The notes beneath the pieces were generated by a model. The model searched no databases and was not told the DNA's origin. It worked only from the letters and a program-made list of their open reading frames with translations. 64,000 bases of DNA from Planctomycetota bacterium (GTDB lineage Bacteria > Planctomycetota > PLA2 > JAEUHO01), in contig JADZCA010000046.1 of NCBI GenBank assembly GCA_020851795.1, positions 62,001 through 126,000 of the forward strand. Reading direction: 5' to 3'. The position numbers and the translations under genes were made by a program. Positions 52,730 to 62,218 of this stretch are shown one piece after another (positions within the stretch are counted from its first letter, which is position 1; each line of letters opens with the position of its first letter).

Positions 52730-54331
52730 ATGCAACACCCCCTCGCCACGTCCCTTCTCGTCGCGCTCGGCCTCGCGGCCGGCGCCTGCGGCGCGACGCG
52801 CCGTCCGCAGGAGACGCCCGAGCCCTTCGTGGCCGGCGCCCCCACCCTGCCCGGCCCGGGGACCGCCGTCCCCACGCCGATCCCGCCGCCCACCTTCCCC
52901 CGCACGCCGGTGTGGGACGAGGACGCGTTCTCGCTCGGGCGCACGGCGACGTTCGGCTCGTTCCCGGCCGACCTCGTCCGCTTCGGCTCGACGCTGTTCA
53001 CGGTGGACGCCGACGCGATCGAGGGCGCCGGCGCGCTCATCGTGCCCATCGACGTCTCCGGGACCGTCCCCACGGCGTCGTCGCGCTACCGCCCGACGCG
53101 CCTCCTCGCCGGGTCGCTCGTGGACAGCGCGGGGGCCGCGGGCGACGCCGCGGCGCCGATCGGGTTCGGGTTCTTCGTCAACGACCTCGAGATCGCGAGC
53201 GACACCGTCGGGTTCGCGCTCGTGAGCGCCGGCGGGTCCGACTCCGTCCCGACGCTGTCCAACCTCGTCGTCTTCGATCCCACGGCCGGGACCGTCCTCC
53301 AGGTGTTCGACCTCGCGCAGGAGGTCCCCACGCTGGGCCTGCCCGACTCGGAGGGCGCGGCCCCGGCCGGCCCGACGTTCCGCCAGTCGCAGGCGGAGGG
53401 CCTCTGCTTCGTCCCGCTCGACGGCCACCGCGGCCGGCTCTTCGTCGCGATGGCCAACATCGTGATCGGCGGCCCTTCCTACGGCGCGACGAAGCTCCCG
53501 GGCACGGTGCAGGTCTACGACGTGGACCTCGTCTCCTCCGCCCCCGTCGCGTACGACCCGGTGCCGCCGTACGCGACGCGCACCCTCTACACGACGGGGT
53601 ACAACCCGGTCGCCGTCACGCGCGTCGCGGCCGCGGGCGGGGCCGAGCGCGTGCTCGTCACGGTCGCGGGGACGTCGCACTACGGCGCGGGCGGCGCGCT
53701 CGTGCCCGCGGGCCCGTCGTGCGTCGAGACCTTCGACGCGCGGTCGCTCGCGCCGCTGGGCCGCTTCGACCTCGGCTGGTGCGCGCTCGCGGGCGCGCGC
53801 CCGGCGCTCGGCACCGACGCCGCGGGCCACCGCGTCGCGTTCTTCGCGTCGAGCGTGCTCGGGACGGTGTACCTCCTCTGGCTCGACGGGCTCTTCGACG
53901 CCGTCGTGGCGGCGGACCGCGTCGCGGTGGTGCGCGGCGAGGCGAACCCGATCCCGATCGACCCGTCCTCGTCGGGCCAGCCCAACGGCAACGTCGCGGG
54001 CCTCGCGCTCTCCTCCGACGGCCGTACGCTCGTCGCGTCGGGGTTCGGCGACTACTTCGCGCCCGCGGGCCCCCAGCCCGGCAAGGTCTACGCGTACGCG
54101 CTGCCCTCCGACCTCGTCGCCGACCCCGCGTTCGCGCTCACGTTCGTGCCCGGGACCGCGACCGCGCTGACGACGGCGGGCCGCACGCTCGGCCCGCTCG
54201 TGGTGGGCGCGTCCCACCCCGACGGCCCGGAGGTGTTCGTGCTCGTCGCCGGGCCGCTCTCGACCTCGACCTACCTCGGGACGGGGCCCGCGAGCCTCGG
54301 GACGCTCTCCACCTTCGGTCGGATCCGCTGA
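52730..54331 (+). CDS. B12-riboswitch-controlled lipoprotein, probable beta-propeller
   Basis: 533 aa. Lipoprotein signal (LVALGLAAGACG, lipobox LAAGAC). ATG has AGGGAGGT upstream, one of the clearest ribosome sites here; an in-frame GTG six bases earlier is less likely. The rest is beta-rich with recurring blade-like strands (GRLFVAMANIVIGG, PGTVQVYDVDLVSSAP, LGTVYLLWLDGLFDAV, NGNVAGLALSSDGRTLVASG), suggesting a YncE/WD-like propeller. Control by a B12 riboswitch implies a cobalamin-related job, perhaps surface capture as in the Bacteroides propeller lipoprotein BtuG; that function is inference. Confidence 0.8.
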   Translation: MQHPLATSLLVALGLAAGACGATRRPQETPEPFVAGAPTLPGPGTAVPTPIPPPTFPRTPVWDEDAFSLGRTATFGSFPADLVRFGSTLFTVDADAIEGAGALIVPIDVSGTVPTASSRYRPTRLLAGSLVDSAGAAGDAAAPIGFGFFVNDLEIASDTVGFALVSAGGSDSVPTLSNLVVFDPTAGTVLQVFDLAQEVPTLGLPDSEGAAPAGPTFRQSQAEGLCFVPLDGHRGRLFVAMANIVIGGPSYGATKLPGTVQVYDVDLVSSAPVAYDPVPPYATRTLYTTGYNPVAVTRVAAAGGAERVLVTVAGTSHYGAGGALVPAGPSCVETFDARSLAPLGRFDLGWCALAGARPALGTDAAGHRVAFFASSVLGTVYLLWLDGLFDAVVAADRVAVVRGEANPIPIDPSSSGQPNGNVAGLALSSDGRTLVASGFGDYFAPAGPQPGKVYAYALPSDLVADPAFALTFVPGTATALTTAGRTLGPLVVGASHPDGPEVFVLVAGPLSTSTYLGTGPASLGTLSTFGRIR

Positions 54332-54336
54332 CCGGG

Positions 54337-54370
54337 GCGGCCGCCCGGGCCTTCCCCGTCGGGCGGCCGC
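54337..54370 (+). terminator. Hairpin after the B12-controlled gene
   Basis: 11-bp stem GCGGCCGCCCG / CGGGCGGCCGC with a 12-base loop, starting five bases after the stop. No T-run. It would separate the riboswitch unit from the NfeD operon. Confidence 0.55.
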
Positions 54371-54390
54371 TCCCTCCGTACAATCCCGCC

Positions 54391-55926
54391 ATGGATCGGG
54401 TCGTGCAATCGCGGCGGGTCGCCTCCGTCCTCGTCGTCGCCCTCGTCGTGGCGGCCTTCGCCGCGTCGCGCGCGGGGGCCGAGCCCGCCCCCGACGGCCG
54501 CTTCCGGCGGATCCACGTGATCGACTTCCGCGGCGAGATCGAGCCGGCGCTGGCCGCCTACCTCGTCCGGCAGGTGGGCGCGGCCGAGCGGGCCGGCGCC
54601 GACGCGGTCGTGCTGCGCATCGACTCGCCCGGCGGCCGCGTGGACTCGTCCAAGGAGATCGCCGACGCGGTGCTCGGGCTGCCCAAGACGGTGCGGTCGT
54701 TCGCCTTCGTCGAGCACGAGGCGATCTCGGGGGCCACGCTGGTCGCGCTCGCGTGCGACGAGATCGTGCTCGGCCCCCACGCGACGATCGGCGACTGCCA
54801 GCCGATCCTCATGACCGGCGGCGGCTTCGTCCCCGCGGGCGAGAAGATCGAGACGGTGCTGCGCGCGTGGTTCCGGCGCTTCGCGGAGGACAACGGGTGG
54901 GACCCGGTCCTGTGCGAGAAGTTCGTGAGCAAGGACAAGGAGGTCGTCCTGCTGCGCACGAGGACCGAGCCGGTCCGCGAGCTCTACGCCGACGGCGACG
55001 AGTTCGCCTCGGCCCGCGACGGCGACCTCGTGCAGGGCGTGGCCAAGAAGGACCTCGAGCGCGTCCGCGTCGCGGTCGCCAAGGACCGGCTGCTCACGCT
55101 CACGGCGACCGAGGCGAAGGCGTACGGCTTCGTCCGGCGCATCGTCGCCGACGAGCGCGCGTTCCTCGCCACGGTGTCGGCCGAGGGCGCGGTGGTCGAG
55201 ACCGTCGAGATGTCGTGGAAGGAGCGCACGAGCCGCTGGCTGCTCGGGATCGCCGGGGTGCTCGGCGCGATCGTCGTGCTCTGCGCGGGCATCACCGTGT
55301 TCCAGGGCATCGGCTTCGCGACGATCGTGGGCGCCTGCGCGCTCGTGCTCGTCGGGCTCGTCACCGTCACCGCCGACCTGACCGACGGGTTCCCGCTCCT
55401 GCTCATCGGCGTCGGGATCGTCCTGCTGGCCGCCGAGGCGTTCCTGCTCCCCGGCTTCGGCGTCGCGGGGATCCTCGGCATCGTCAGCACCGGCGCGGGC
55501 TTCCTCTTCCTCTCCACGGGCTTCTCGCCGGGCGGGAGCGGCGGCCACGACCTCTCGTGGGCGACCGCGGCGTCGTTCCTCGCGCAGTTCGCCGCGACGC
55601 TGCTCGTCGGCGGGGCGATCCTGCTCTCGCTGTCGCGGCTGTTCCCGAGCCTGCCGTTCTTCCGGCACCGGCTCCACCTCCCCGACGGCGGCCTCGCCGC
55701 GGGCGCCACGCAGGTGGCGGGCACGCCGACGCCGGCCGCGGGCGACGCCGGCGTCGCGGCCACGCCGCTGCGCCCGGCGGGCCGCGCCACGATCGACGGC
55801 CGCAGCGTGGACGTCACGAGCGACGGCGGCTTCGTGGACGCGGGCACGCCGCTGCGCGTCGTGCGCGTCGAGGGCGCCCGGGTCGTCGTGCGCGCCACGG
55901 GCCCCGCGCCGGGAGCCGCATCGTGA
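54391..55926 (+). CDS. NfeD-1b/ClpP-class membrane serine protease
   Basis: 511 aa. Signal peptide, then a ClpP/crotonase-type protease domain (HVIDFRGEIEPALAAYL, LRIDSPGGRVDSSKEIADAV, ISGATLVALACDEIVLGPHA), three to four membrane helices from about residue 285, and a C-terminal OB-fold NfeD domain (GRATIDGRSVDVTSDGGFVDAG). Long-form NfeD proteins act with flotillin/stomatin partners; floA is two genes downstream. GTGA overlap with the short NfeD gene. Confidence 0.9.
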   Translation: MDRVVQSRRVASVLVVALVVAAFAASRAGAEPAPDGRFRRIHVIDFRGEIEPALAAYLVRQVGAAERAGADAVVLRIDSPGGRVDSSKEIADAVLGLPKTVRSFAFVEHEAISGATLVALACDEIVLGPHATIGDCQPILMTGGGFVPAGEKIETVLRAWFRRFAEDNGWDPVLCEKFVSKDKEVVLLRTRTEPVRELYADGDEFASARDGDLVQGVAKKDLERVRVAVAKDRLLTLTATEAKAYGFVRRIVADERAFLATVSAEGAVVETVEMSWKERTSRWLLGIAGVLGAIVVLCAGITVFQGIGFATIVGACALVLVGLVTVTADLTDGFPLLLIGVGIVLLAAEAFLLPGFGVAGILGIVSTGAGFLFLSTGFSPGGSGGHDLSWATAASFLAQFAATLLVGGAILLSLSRLFPSLPFFRHRLHLPDGGLAAGATQVAGTPTPAAGDAGVAATPLRPAGRATIDGRSVDVTSDGGFVDAGTPLRVVRVEGARVVVRATGPAPGAAS

Positions 55927-56393
55927 TCCTCGCCGTCGCGCTGACCATGGCGGGCTTCGTGCTCACCGTCGCCGAGGTGCTCTTCCCCTCGCTCGGCGCG
56001 TTCGGCTTCGGCGCCGCGGTCTGCATCGTGGCCGGCGACGTCGTCGCGGCCCGCGACGTGGGGCCGACGTTCTTCTGGGTGCTGCTCGGCGTGCAGGTGG
56101 TCGCGATCCCGCTGCTGCTCAAGGGCGCGTTCTGGGCGCTCCCCCGCCTGCCCTTCGGCCGCGGGATGATCCTCCCGGCGCCGGCCCCCGAGACGAGGTC
56201 GGCCGTCGAGCGCGCCGACCACCTCGTCGGCGCCGAGGGCGTGGCCGAGTCCGACCTGCGCCCGTCGGGCACCGCCCGTTTCGGCGACGACCGCCGCAGC
56301 GTCGTCGCGGAGGCGGGGCTCGTCCCCGCCGGCACGCGCGTCGTCGTCGCCGCCGTCGAAGGCTACCGGATCGTCGTCCGCCCCAAGGGCTGA
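55923..56393 (+). CDS. Short NfeD-like membrane protein
   Basis: 156 aa: two to three helices (VILAVALTMAGFVLTVAEV, FFWVLLGVQVVAIPLLLKGA) and a C-terminal OB domain (LVGAEGVAESDLRPSGTARF, VVVAAVEGYRIVVRPKG), as in NfeD1a. GTG start overlaps the previous stop. Probably a FloA partner in membrane microdomains. Confidence 0.9.
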   Translation: MILAVALTMAGFVLTVAEVLFPSLGAFGFGAAVCIVAGDVVAARDVGPTFFWVLLGVQVVAIPLLLKGAFWALPRLPFGRGMILPAPAPETRSAVERADHLVGAEGVAESDLRPSGTARFGDDRRSVVAEAGLVPAGTRVVVAAVEGYRIVVRPKG

Positions 56394-56444
56394 CGACGCC
56401 GCACCCGCCTCCCCGTTTCCCTCCCCTTCCTCGGAACCCCACCC

Positions 56445-57485
56445 ATGACCCTCGCCGCGCCGTCGCCCGGTGGCCTCGACCTCTCGACGATCCTCCTCAT
56501 CGCGGGCGGGGTCGTCGTCCTCGTCTTCGTCTTCGTGCTGCTCAAGTTCGTCAAGCTGTGGATCCAGGCGTACTTCAGCAAGGCCGACGTCTCGCTGCTC
56601 AGCCTCGTGGGCATGTGGCTGCGCAAGGTGAACGCGTCGGTGATCGTCAACAGCAAGATCGCCGCGGTGCAGGCGGGCCTCCCCGCCGACACGGCGTCGC
56701 TCGAGGCGCTCTACCTCGCCGGCGGCCACGTGCCGCAGGTCGTGCGCGCGATGGTCGCCGCGGACCGCGCGGGCATCCCGCTCGACTTCAAGACGGCGAG
56801 CGGCATCGACCTCGCCGGGCGCAACGTGCTCGAGGCGATCCAGACGAGCGTCAACCCGAAGGTCATCGACTGCCCCGACCCGAGCAAGGGCGTGGACACG
56901 ATCGACGCCGTGGCCCGCAACGGCATCCAGATCAAGGTGCGGGCGCGCGTGACCGTGCGCACCAACATCCGCCAGCTCGTCGGCGGCGCCACGGACGAGA
57001 CGATCATCGCGCGCGTGGGCGAGGGCATCGTCGCCACGATCGGCTCCGCCGTGGACCACAAGGAAGTGCTCGCCAACCCCGACCGCATCAGCAAGTCGGT
57101 GCTCGCCAAGGGCCTCGACGCCGGGACGGCCTACGAGATCCTGTCGATCGACATCGCCGACGTCAACGTGGGCGACAACATCGGCGCCCGCCTGCAGGCG
57201 GACCAGGCCGAGGCCGACAAGCGCGTCGCGCAGGCCAAGGCCGAGGAGCGGCGCTCGCTCGCCGTCGCGCGCGAGCAGGAGATGCAGGCGCAGGTCGTCG
57301 AGAGCCGCGCGAAGGTCGTGCTCGCCGAGGCCGAGATCCCCATGGCGATCGCGGCCGCGTTCAAGGCGGGCAACCTCGGCGTCATGGACTACTACAACCT
57401 GCGCAACGTGCAGGCCGACACCGACATGCGGCGCAGCCTCGGCGGCGGCGACCGCGGCGACGCCCCCACCAAGCAGCCGTCGTGA
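56445..57485 (+). CDS. floA: Flotillin-like protein FloA
   Basis: 346 aa. N-terminal membrane hairpin ([20 protein letters not shown]), a SPFH/PHB domain ([37 protein letters not shown]) and a coiled-coil [16 protein letters not shown] region: the YqfA/FloA family. Organises membrane microdomains; the NfeD neighbours are its known genetic partners. ATG start, no Shine-Dalgarno. Confidence 0.95.
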   Translation: MTLAAPSPGGLDLSTILLIAGGVVVLVFVFVLLKFVKLWIQAYFSKADVSLLSLVGMWLRKVNASVIVNSKIAAVQAGLPADTASLEALYLAGGHVPQVVRAMVAADRAGIPLDFKTASGIDLAGRNVLEAIQTSVNPKVIDCPDPSKGVDTIDAVARNGIQIKVRARVTVRTNIRQLVGGATDETIIARVGEGIVATIGSAVDHKEVLANPDRISKSVLAKGLDAGTAYEILSIDIADVNVGDNIGARLQADQAEADKRVAQAKAEERRSLAVAREQEMQAQVVESRAKVVLAEAEIPMAIAAAFKAGNLGVMDYYNLRNVQADTDMRRSLGGGDRGDAPTKQPS

Positions 57486-58087
57486 CCCCGACCGCGGTCC
57501 TCCTCGGGGCCCGTGCGCCGACCGTCGTCGGCGCCGGGCTCGACCTGCCGCTCGACGACCTCGCGGTCGTCGTGCTCTTCGTGATCGTCGGCATCGTGCG
57601 CCTCGTGCAGGTGCTGACGGGGGCGGACCGCAAGCGCAAGGAACGCGAGGCCGAGGAGGCCCGCCGCCGCGAGCCGAGCGGCCGCCCGCCGCCGACGCCG
57701 CGCCGCGCGCCCGATCGCGCGGAGTCGGACGGCGCCGAGGACGACGAGGCCGACGCCGAGCCGACGGCGCAGGACCCGTGGCGCGCCCCGCCGCGCGCGC
57801 CGGCCCCGCGCCCCGCCCCGGGCGGGACCCCGGCGTCGGCGCCGGTGCCGCGCACCGTCGCGGCGTCGGTCGAGGGCCCGACGCACCCGCTCGTCGCGCT
57901 CGACGCCGGGCTGCGCGCGCTCCCCGCCCACCCGGCCGACCGCGCCGCCGCCGGCGGGACGCCTCCCGCGGCGTCGCCGCGCGGGCGCGCGCTGCTCTTC
58001 GCGACGCCGCGCACCACGCGGGACCGGCTCCGGGCCGCGATCCTGTGGACGGAAGTGCTCGGGCCGCCCCGGTCCCGGCGCCGCTGA
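57482..58087 (+). CDS. Single-span membrane protein with Pro-rich linker
   Basis: 201 aa. One helix near the N-terminus ([20 protein letters not shown]), then charged and Ala/Pro-rich sequence and a small conserved-looking tail [20 protein letters not shown], a motif I associate with Planctomycete envelope proteins. GTG start overlaps floA's stop, so it belongs to the NfeD/FloA unit. Function unknown. Confidence 0.75.
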   Translation: MTPTAVLLGARAPTVVGAGLDLPLDDLAVVVLFVIVGIVRLVQVLTGADRKRKEREAEEARRREPSGRPPPTPRRAPDRAESDGAEDDEADAEPTAQDPWRAPPRAPAPRPAPGGTPASAPVPRTVAASVEGPTHPLVALDAGLRALPAHPADRAAAGGTPPAASPRGRALLFATPRTTRDRLRAAILWTEVLGPPRSRRR

Positions 58088-58135
58088 CGCGGCGAAGCGC
58101 GGCGGGCGGGGCCGCGGCCCCGGCGTGCGCGCTCG

Positions 58136-58987
58136 CTACGGCGTCGTGACAGGCGTCGCGCCCGTGCCTGGGTCGGGCTCGCGGGCGGCGACGACGGACG
58201 CGTCGGCCGCCGGCGCCTCGACGATGCGACCGTCGACGAGGTGGACGACCCGGTGCGCGCGCGCGGCGATCGCCGGGTCGTGCGTCACGACGACGAGCGT
58301 CTGCCCCTCGACCGCGTTGAGGTCCCACAGGAGCCGGGCCACGTCGGCGGCGGTGCGTCCGTCGAGGTTGCCGGTCGGCTCGTCGCAGAGCAGCACGCGC
58401 GGGCGGTTCTGGAGCGCGCGCGCGATCGCGACGCGCTGGCGCTCGCCGCCGGAGAGCTGCGACGGCCGGTGGCCGGCGCGCGCGGCCAGCCCGACGCGCT
58501 CGAGCGCCGCCGCGGCGCGAGCCCGCGCGGCCGCGCGCTCGGCGCGCCACGCGCCGCCGCGGCGCAGGATCATCGTGGGCAGCAGCACGTTCTCGAGCGC
58601 GGTGAGCTCGGGCAGCAGGTGGTAGAACTGGAACACGAAGCCGATCGCGGCGCCGCGGATCGCGGCGCGCTCGCCGGAAGAGAGCGACGCGCGGTCACGT
58701 CCCTCGAACTGGATCGTGCCCTCGTCGGCGCGGTCGAGCAGGCCGAGCACGTGGAGGAACGTGCTCTTGCCCGAGCCCGACGAGCCGAGGATGGCGAGCA
58801 CCTCGCCCTCCGAGACGTCGAGGTCGGCGCCCTTGAGCACCTCGACGCGGTGCGGCCCCATGCGGAACGACTTGCGCAGCCCGCGCGCGCAGAGCACGAC
58901 GCGGCGCGCCGGGGCGCCCGGCGCGCGCGCCGACGGGTCGTCGGCGGGCGGCGGGGTCTCGGCGTCGAGGGCGGGGTCGGGGGTCAC
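58136..58987 (-). CDS. lolD: LolD-type ABC transporter ATPase
   Basis: 283 aa. Walker A LGSSGSGKST, Q-loop FVFQFYHLLPELTALENVLL, signature LSGGERQRVAIARAL, Walker B LLCDEPTGNLD and switch His in VVTHD: the MacB/LolD subfamily. Partner of the permease seven bases upstream. Likely exports lipoproteins or remodels the envelope. The N- and C-terminal Ala/Pro extensions are longer than usual. Confidence 0.92.
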   Translation of the reverse strand: MTPDPALDAETPPPADDPSARAPGAPARRVVLCARGLRKSFRMGPHRVEVLKGADLDVSEGEVLAILGSSGSGKSTFLHVLGLLDRADEGTIQFEGRDRASLSSGERAAIRGAAIGFVFQFYHLLPELTALENVLLPTMILRRGGAWRAERAAARARAAAALERVGLAARAGHRPSQLSGGERQRVAIARALQNRPRVLLCDEPTGNLDGRTAADVARLLWDLNAVEGQTLVVVTHDPAIAARAHRVVHLVDGRIVEAPAADASVVAAREPDPGTGATPVTTP

Positions 58988-58994
58988 GACGGCC

Positions 58995-60392
58995 TCACTC
59001 GTGGCGCAGCGCGACGACCGGGTCCATGCGCGAGGCGCGGACCGCGGGCAGCAGGCCTGCGAAGAACGCGAGGACCACGCACCCGCCGGCGATCCACGCG
59101 ATCGCCGTCCAGTCGAACACGTACGGGATGGAGTCGAAGAGGTAGATGTCGGCGGGGAACAGGTCCACGTCGAACGCGCTCCGCAGCCAGAGCCGGAACG
59201 GGTTGAGCGCGTGCGTGAGCGCGACGCCCAGCGCGAGGCCGAGCGCGCCGCCGAGCGCGCCGATGAGCACGCCGCTGCGCAGGAAGACGGCGAGGATGCC
59301 CGGCGCCGTCGCGCCGAGCGCGAGGAGCACGCCGATGTCGCGCGTCTTCTCGACCACCGTCAGCGTCAGCGTCGCGAGGATCGTGAACCCCGCCAGCAGG
59401 CCGATGAAGGCGATGACGATCGCGAGCATCGCGCGCTCGCTGCTGACCGCGCGCAGCACCGAGGCCCGCTGGTCCTGCCACGTCAGCATCTCGAAGCCCG
59501 GCACGCCGTGCGCGCGCAGGAACCCGCGCAGGCCCTCGCGGACCGCGGTCGCGCGCTCGTAGTCGTCCACGGTGACGCCGACCTCGGTGTAGGGCACGGC
59601 CCCCACCGGCTCGGTGCGCGGGCTCGCGGGCACCGGGCGGCTCACCGACCAGAGCAGCGCCCGGTCGATGAAGACGCGCCGCAGGTCGGCCTCCTGGTCG
59701 CGCCCGTCGTAGACCGACGCGACGTAGACCTTGAAGTTGCTGCGGCGGTAGTCGGCCTCGCCTTCCTTCGTCGTCGCCTCGCGGACCAGCGCGAGGTCCA
59801 CGATCTCGCCGAGGTAGTCCTTCGCCGCCTCGCGCTCGCCGCGGAACATGCGCAGGAACGAGAGCGAGAACATGCCCGTCACGATCGTGGGGTCGTCCCC
59901 CCACTTCTCGGTCGCGGCACGGCTGAAGAACGGCCGCGCGGGGTCGTCGGAGGCCAGCAGGAACGAGGGGAGCCCGGTCGCGTCGGGGGCCCCGCGCGCC
60001 TTGGCGGCGTCGAGGGCGGCCCGCTCGGCGGCCCAATCCACGCCCACGGCCGTGAGGAAGTGGAACGACTCGCCCACGCCGCGGTCGCTGCGCGCCGTCT
60101 TGAACGGGTGCGCGATGTAGGTGGTCAGGCGCGGGACGGCCGCGACGACGCCCGGCGCCCCCTCGAGCAGGCGCGAGAGCTCGGGCCAGGTCGGCGGCAC
60201 CTCGTCGCCCATCGGCCGGAGCTCGACGTCGGCCAGCGAGCCGCGGATCGCCTTGCGCACCTCGACCTGGAACCCCGAGAACACGCTCCACACGACGATC
60301 ATGACCGCGACGCCGACCATGACGCCCGCGACCGACAGCCAGTTCACGAGGCGCGTCCGGAAGTAGCGGACGCTCAGGAAACGGCGGTACAC
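58995..60392 (-). CDS. LolC/LolE-type ABC permease
   Basis: 465 aa. N-terminal helix after MYRRFLSVRYFRTRLVNWLS, a large periplasmic domain, then three C-terminal helices (MLAIVIAFIGLLAGFTILAT, GVLIGALGGALGLALGVAL, IAWIAGGCVVLAFFAGLLPA) and the FtsX-like end RASRMDPVVALRHE. GTG start. A single permease gene suggests a homodimer (LolF-like) rather than LolC plus LolE. Confidence 0.9.
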   Translation of the reverse strand: MYRRFLSVRYFRTRLVNWLSVAGVMVGVAVMIVVWSVFSGFQVEVRKAIRGSLADVELRPMGDEVPPTWPELSRLLEGAPGVVAAVPRLTTYIAHPFKTARSDRGVGESFHFLTAVGVDWAAERAALDAAKARGAPDATGLPSFLLASDDPARPFFSRAATEKWGDDPTIVTGMFSLSFLRMFRGEREAAKDYLGEIVDLALVREATTKEGEADYRRSNFKVYVASVYDGRDQEADLRRVFIDRALLWSVSRPVPASPRTEPVGAVPYTEVGVTVDDYERATAVREGLRGFLRAHGVPGFEMLTWQDQRASVLRAVSSERAMLAIVIAFIGLLAGFTILATLTLTVVEKTRDIGVLLALGATAPGILAVFLRSGVLIGALGGALGLALGVALTHALNPFRLWLRSAFDVDLFPADIYLFDSIPYVFDWTAIAWIAGGCVVLAFFAGLLPAVRASRMDPVVALRHE

Positions 60393-60470
60393 GGGACGGG
60401 CTCCGACGAGGAGGCGCCAGCGTACGCGACGTCGGTCACGTACGCGTCTCCCGGCCCGCGCGGCGGCCGG

Positions 60471-61601
60471 TCAGCGGCGGTCCTCGGCGTGCAGCGGGAC
60501 CTCGCCCGGCTTGGGCTTGGGCGCCACGACGCGCACGAGGCTGCGCACCGTGCGGACGTAGTCGTCGGGGGCGAGCCCGCGGTAGCCCACCAGCGCGACC
60601 GCCGCGTCGGGCAGGTCGTCGCGGCGCAGCACCACGCGGCAGCCGTCGTCGCGGCGCAGGACGAGGATCGAGCCCGCCGCCTCGACGAGCTCCTGCGGGG
60701 TGTCGGCGCCCGTCGTCGGGCACCCGCTGCGCCCCGCCGCGGTGCTCTGCTCGCGCGCCAGCGCCTCGAGGCGGCGCATCTGCGCGGGCGGCGTCACGAA
60801 GAGGTTCATGCGCACGACGCCGTCGGTGTAGGCGATCCACGCGAGCGGGAGCGGGCCCGCGGTGTCGCCCTTGGGCGCCCGGTCGTCGAAGCCCCAGTCG
60901 CTGCGGTGGAACCTCGGCGGGAGCGCGGAGGGCTCGTAGATCGGCACCGGGACCCGCGCGACGAAGTCGTCGAAGTCGGGCACCTGCTCGCGGCCGAGGG
61001 CCAGCTGGCGCACGATCGCGTTCGGCACCGGGGTCGGCACCCAGCCGCCGAGGTCGCGCGAGACCAGCTCGAGGGAGCGCAGCACGTCGCCGCGCGCGTC
61101 GCGCTCGACCACGCGGGTGACCTGGCCCGAACGGGCGTCGAACCACACGCGGCGGGTGGGCGAGCCCGGGATGCCGGGCTTGGTCCACTCGTACGAGACC
61201 GAGCGCGACGCCCCCTCGCCCTCGACGACCGGCCCGACCACGACGCGGTAGGCGTGCAGGAACTGCTCGATGTCGCCGAGCAGGTGGCGCACGAGGTCGC
61301 CGCGGGGCGCGGGCAGCACGGCGCCGGCGCCGCGCTCGGGCAGCAGCACCTGCACCACGCCGTCGCGCAGCGGGTCGCGGGCGAGCAGCCGCTCCCGCGT
61401 CCACATGGGCTCGACGATGCGCCAGCGCCCGTCGGGCAGGCCCGCCGAGGTCGCCGCGCGCAGCGCGTCCTGCGCGCGCCCGGCGTCGAGGTCGGACACC
61501 GACGCGTCGCGCCCCGGCAGCATCGTCAGGGCGGCGGCGCCGGCGCCGACGCCCACGAGGGCGGCGAGCGCGAGCGGCATGAGGCGGTGCGACCGGATCA
61601 C
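60471..61601 (-). CDS. RseB/LolA-like extracytoplasmic protein
   Basis: 376 aa. N-terminal anchor (LMPLALAALVGVGAGAAALT), then a beta-rich domain resembling the RseB/MucB-LolA fold (RRVWFDARSGQVTRVVERDA, LELVSRDLGGWVP, PALPPRF-type region) and a C-terminal domain with VRMNLFVTPP. GTG start, 33 bp after the anti-sigma-like gene. By context it may sense lipid or lipoprotein stress; moderate certainty. Confidence 0.65.
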   Translation of the reverse strand: MIRSHRLMPLALAALVGVGAGAAALTMLPGRDASVSDLDAGRAQDALRAATSAGLPDGRWRIVEPMWTRERLLARDPLRDGVVQVLLPERGAGAVLPAPRGDLVRHLLGDIEQFLHAYRVVVGPVVEGEGASRSVSYEWTKPGIPGSPTRRVWFDARSGQVTRVVERDARGDVLRSLELVSRDLGGWVPTPVPNAIVRQLALGREQVPDFDDFVARVPVPIYEPSALPPRFHRSDWGFDDRAPKGDTAGPLPLAWIAYTDGVVRMNLFVTPPAQMRRLEALAREQSTAAGRSGCPTTGADTPQELVEAAGSILVLRRDDGCRVVLRRDDLPDAAVALVGYRGLAPDDYVRTVRSLVRVVAPKPKPGEVPLHAEDRR

Positions 61602-61634
61602 GGCGTGAGGAGCTCCGCGGCGGGGCGAGGGCGG

Positions 61635-62018
61635 CTACGGCCCGTCGAGCGGGTCGAACGCGACGAGCGACGTGGACGGCAGCCCGGGCATCGTCGGGTC
61701 GTCCACCACCCGCACCGGGCGCGCCGCCACCGGCGCCGACGGGTGCACCGTCTCCCACGCGGGGAGCGCGGCGGCGGCGCGGCCGCCGGCCGGGTTCGCC
61801 ACGAGGACGACGACCGCGGCGGCCGCGACCGCCACGCCCCCGAGGACGAGGCGGAACCCCCACCCCGGAGCCGGCTCGGGACGTCGCTGCGCGGCGGCGG
61901 CGAGCACGCGGGCGCGCAACATCGGGGGCGGCTCGGGGTGGGTGAGCCCCCGGAGGAGGGACTCCACCCCCGGGTCGAGCGGACGCACCTCGGAGACCCT
62001 ACGGGGAAGCCATCGCAT
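61635..62018 (-). CDS. Small single-span protein, anti-sigma-like
   Basis: 127 aa: a short cytoplasmic N-terminus (LDPGVESLLRGLTHPEPPPM), one helix (LVLGGVAVAAAAVVVLVANP) and an external tail. The layout resembles RseA-type anti-sigma factors, and an RseB-like gene follows, but there is no sigma factor adjacent and no zinc motif. Start ATG at 62018; divergent from rplC. Confidence 0.6.
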   Translation of the reverse strand: MRWLPRRVSEVRPLDPGVESLLRGLTHPEPPPMLRARVLAAAAQRRPEPAPGWGFRLVLGGVAVAAAAVVVLVANPAGGRAAAALPAWETVHPSAPVAARPVRVVDDPTMPGLPSTSLVAFDPLDGP

Positions 62019-62218
62019 CGTCGGGGGGGACGCTCCGGGCCGCGGGGATGTTCCACCGCAGCCCCCGTGCTGTCCACCCCGGCACACCCCGGCGCACCCC
62101 GGGGCAGCCAAGGCGGGCCGCGTGGCGACGTGCGACGGGTCCGCGCGGGGGTCGTGATTCCCTCGCCCCCCCGGCCGGTCGCGCGTACCCTGCTCGGCTC
62201 GACTCCGGAACGCGCACC

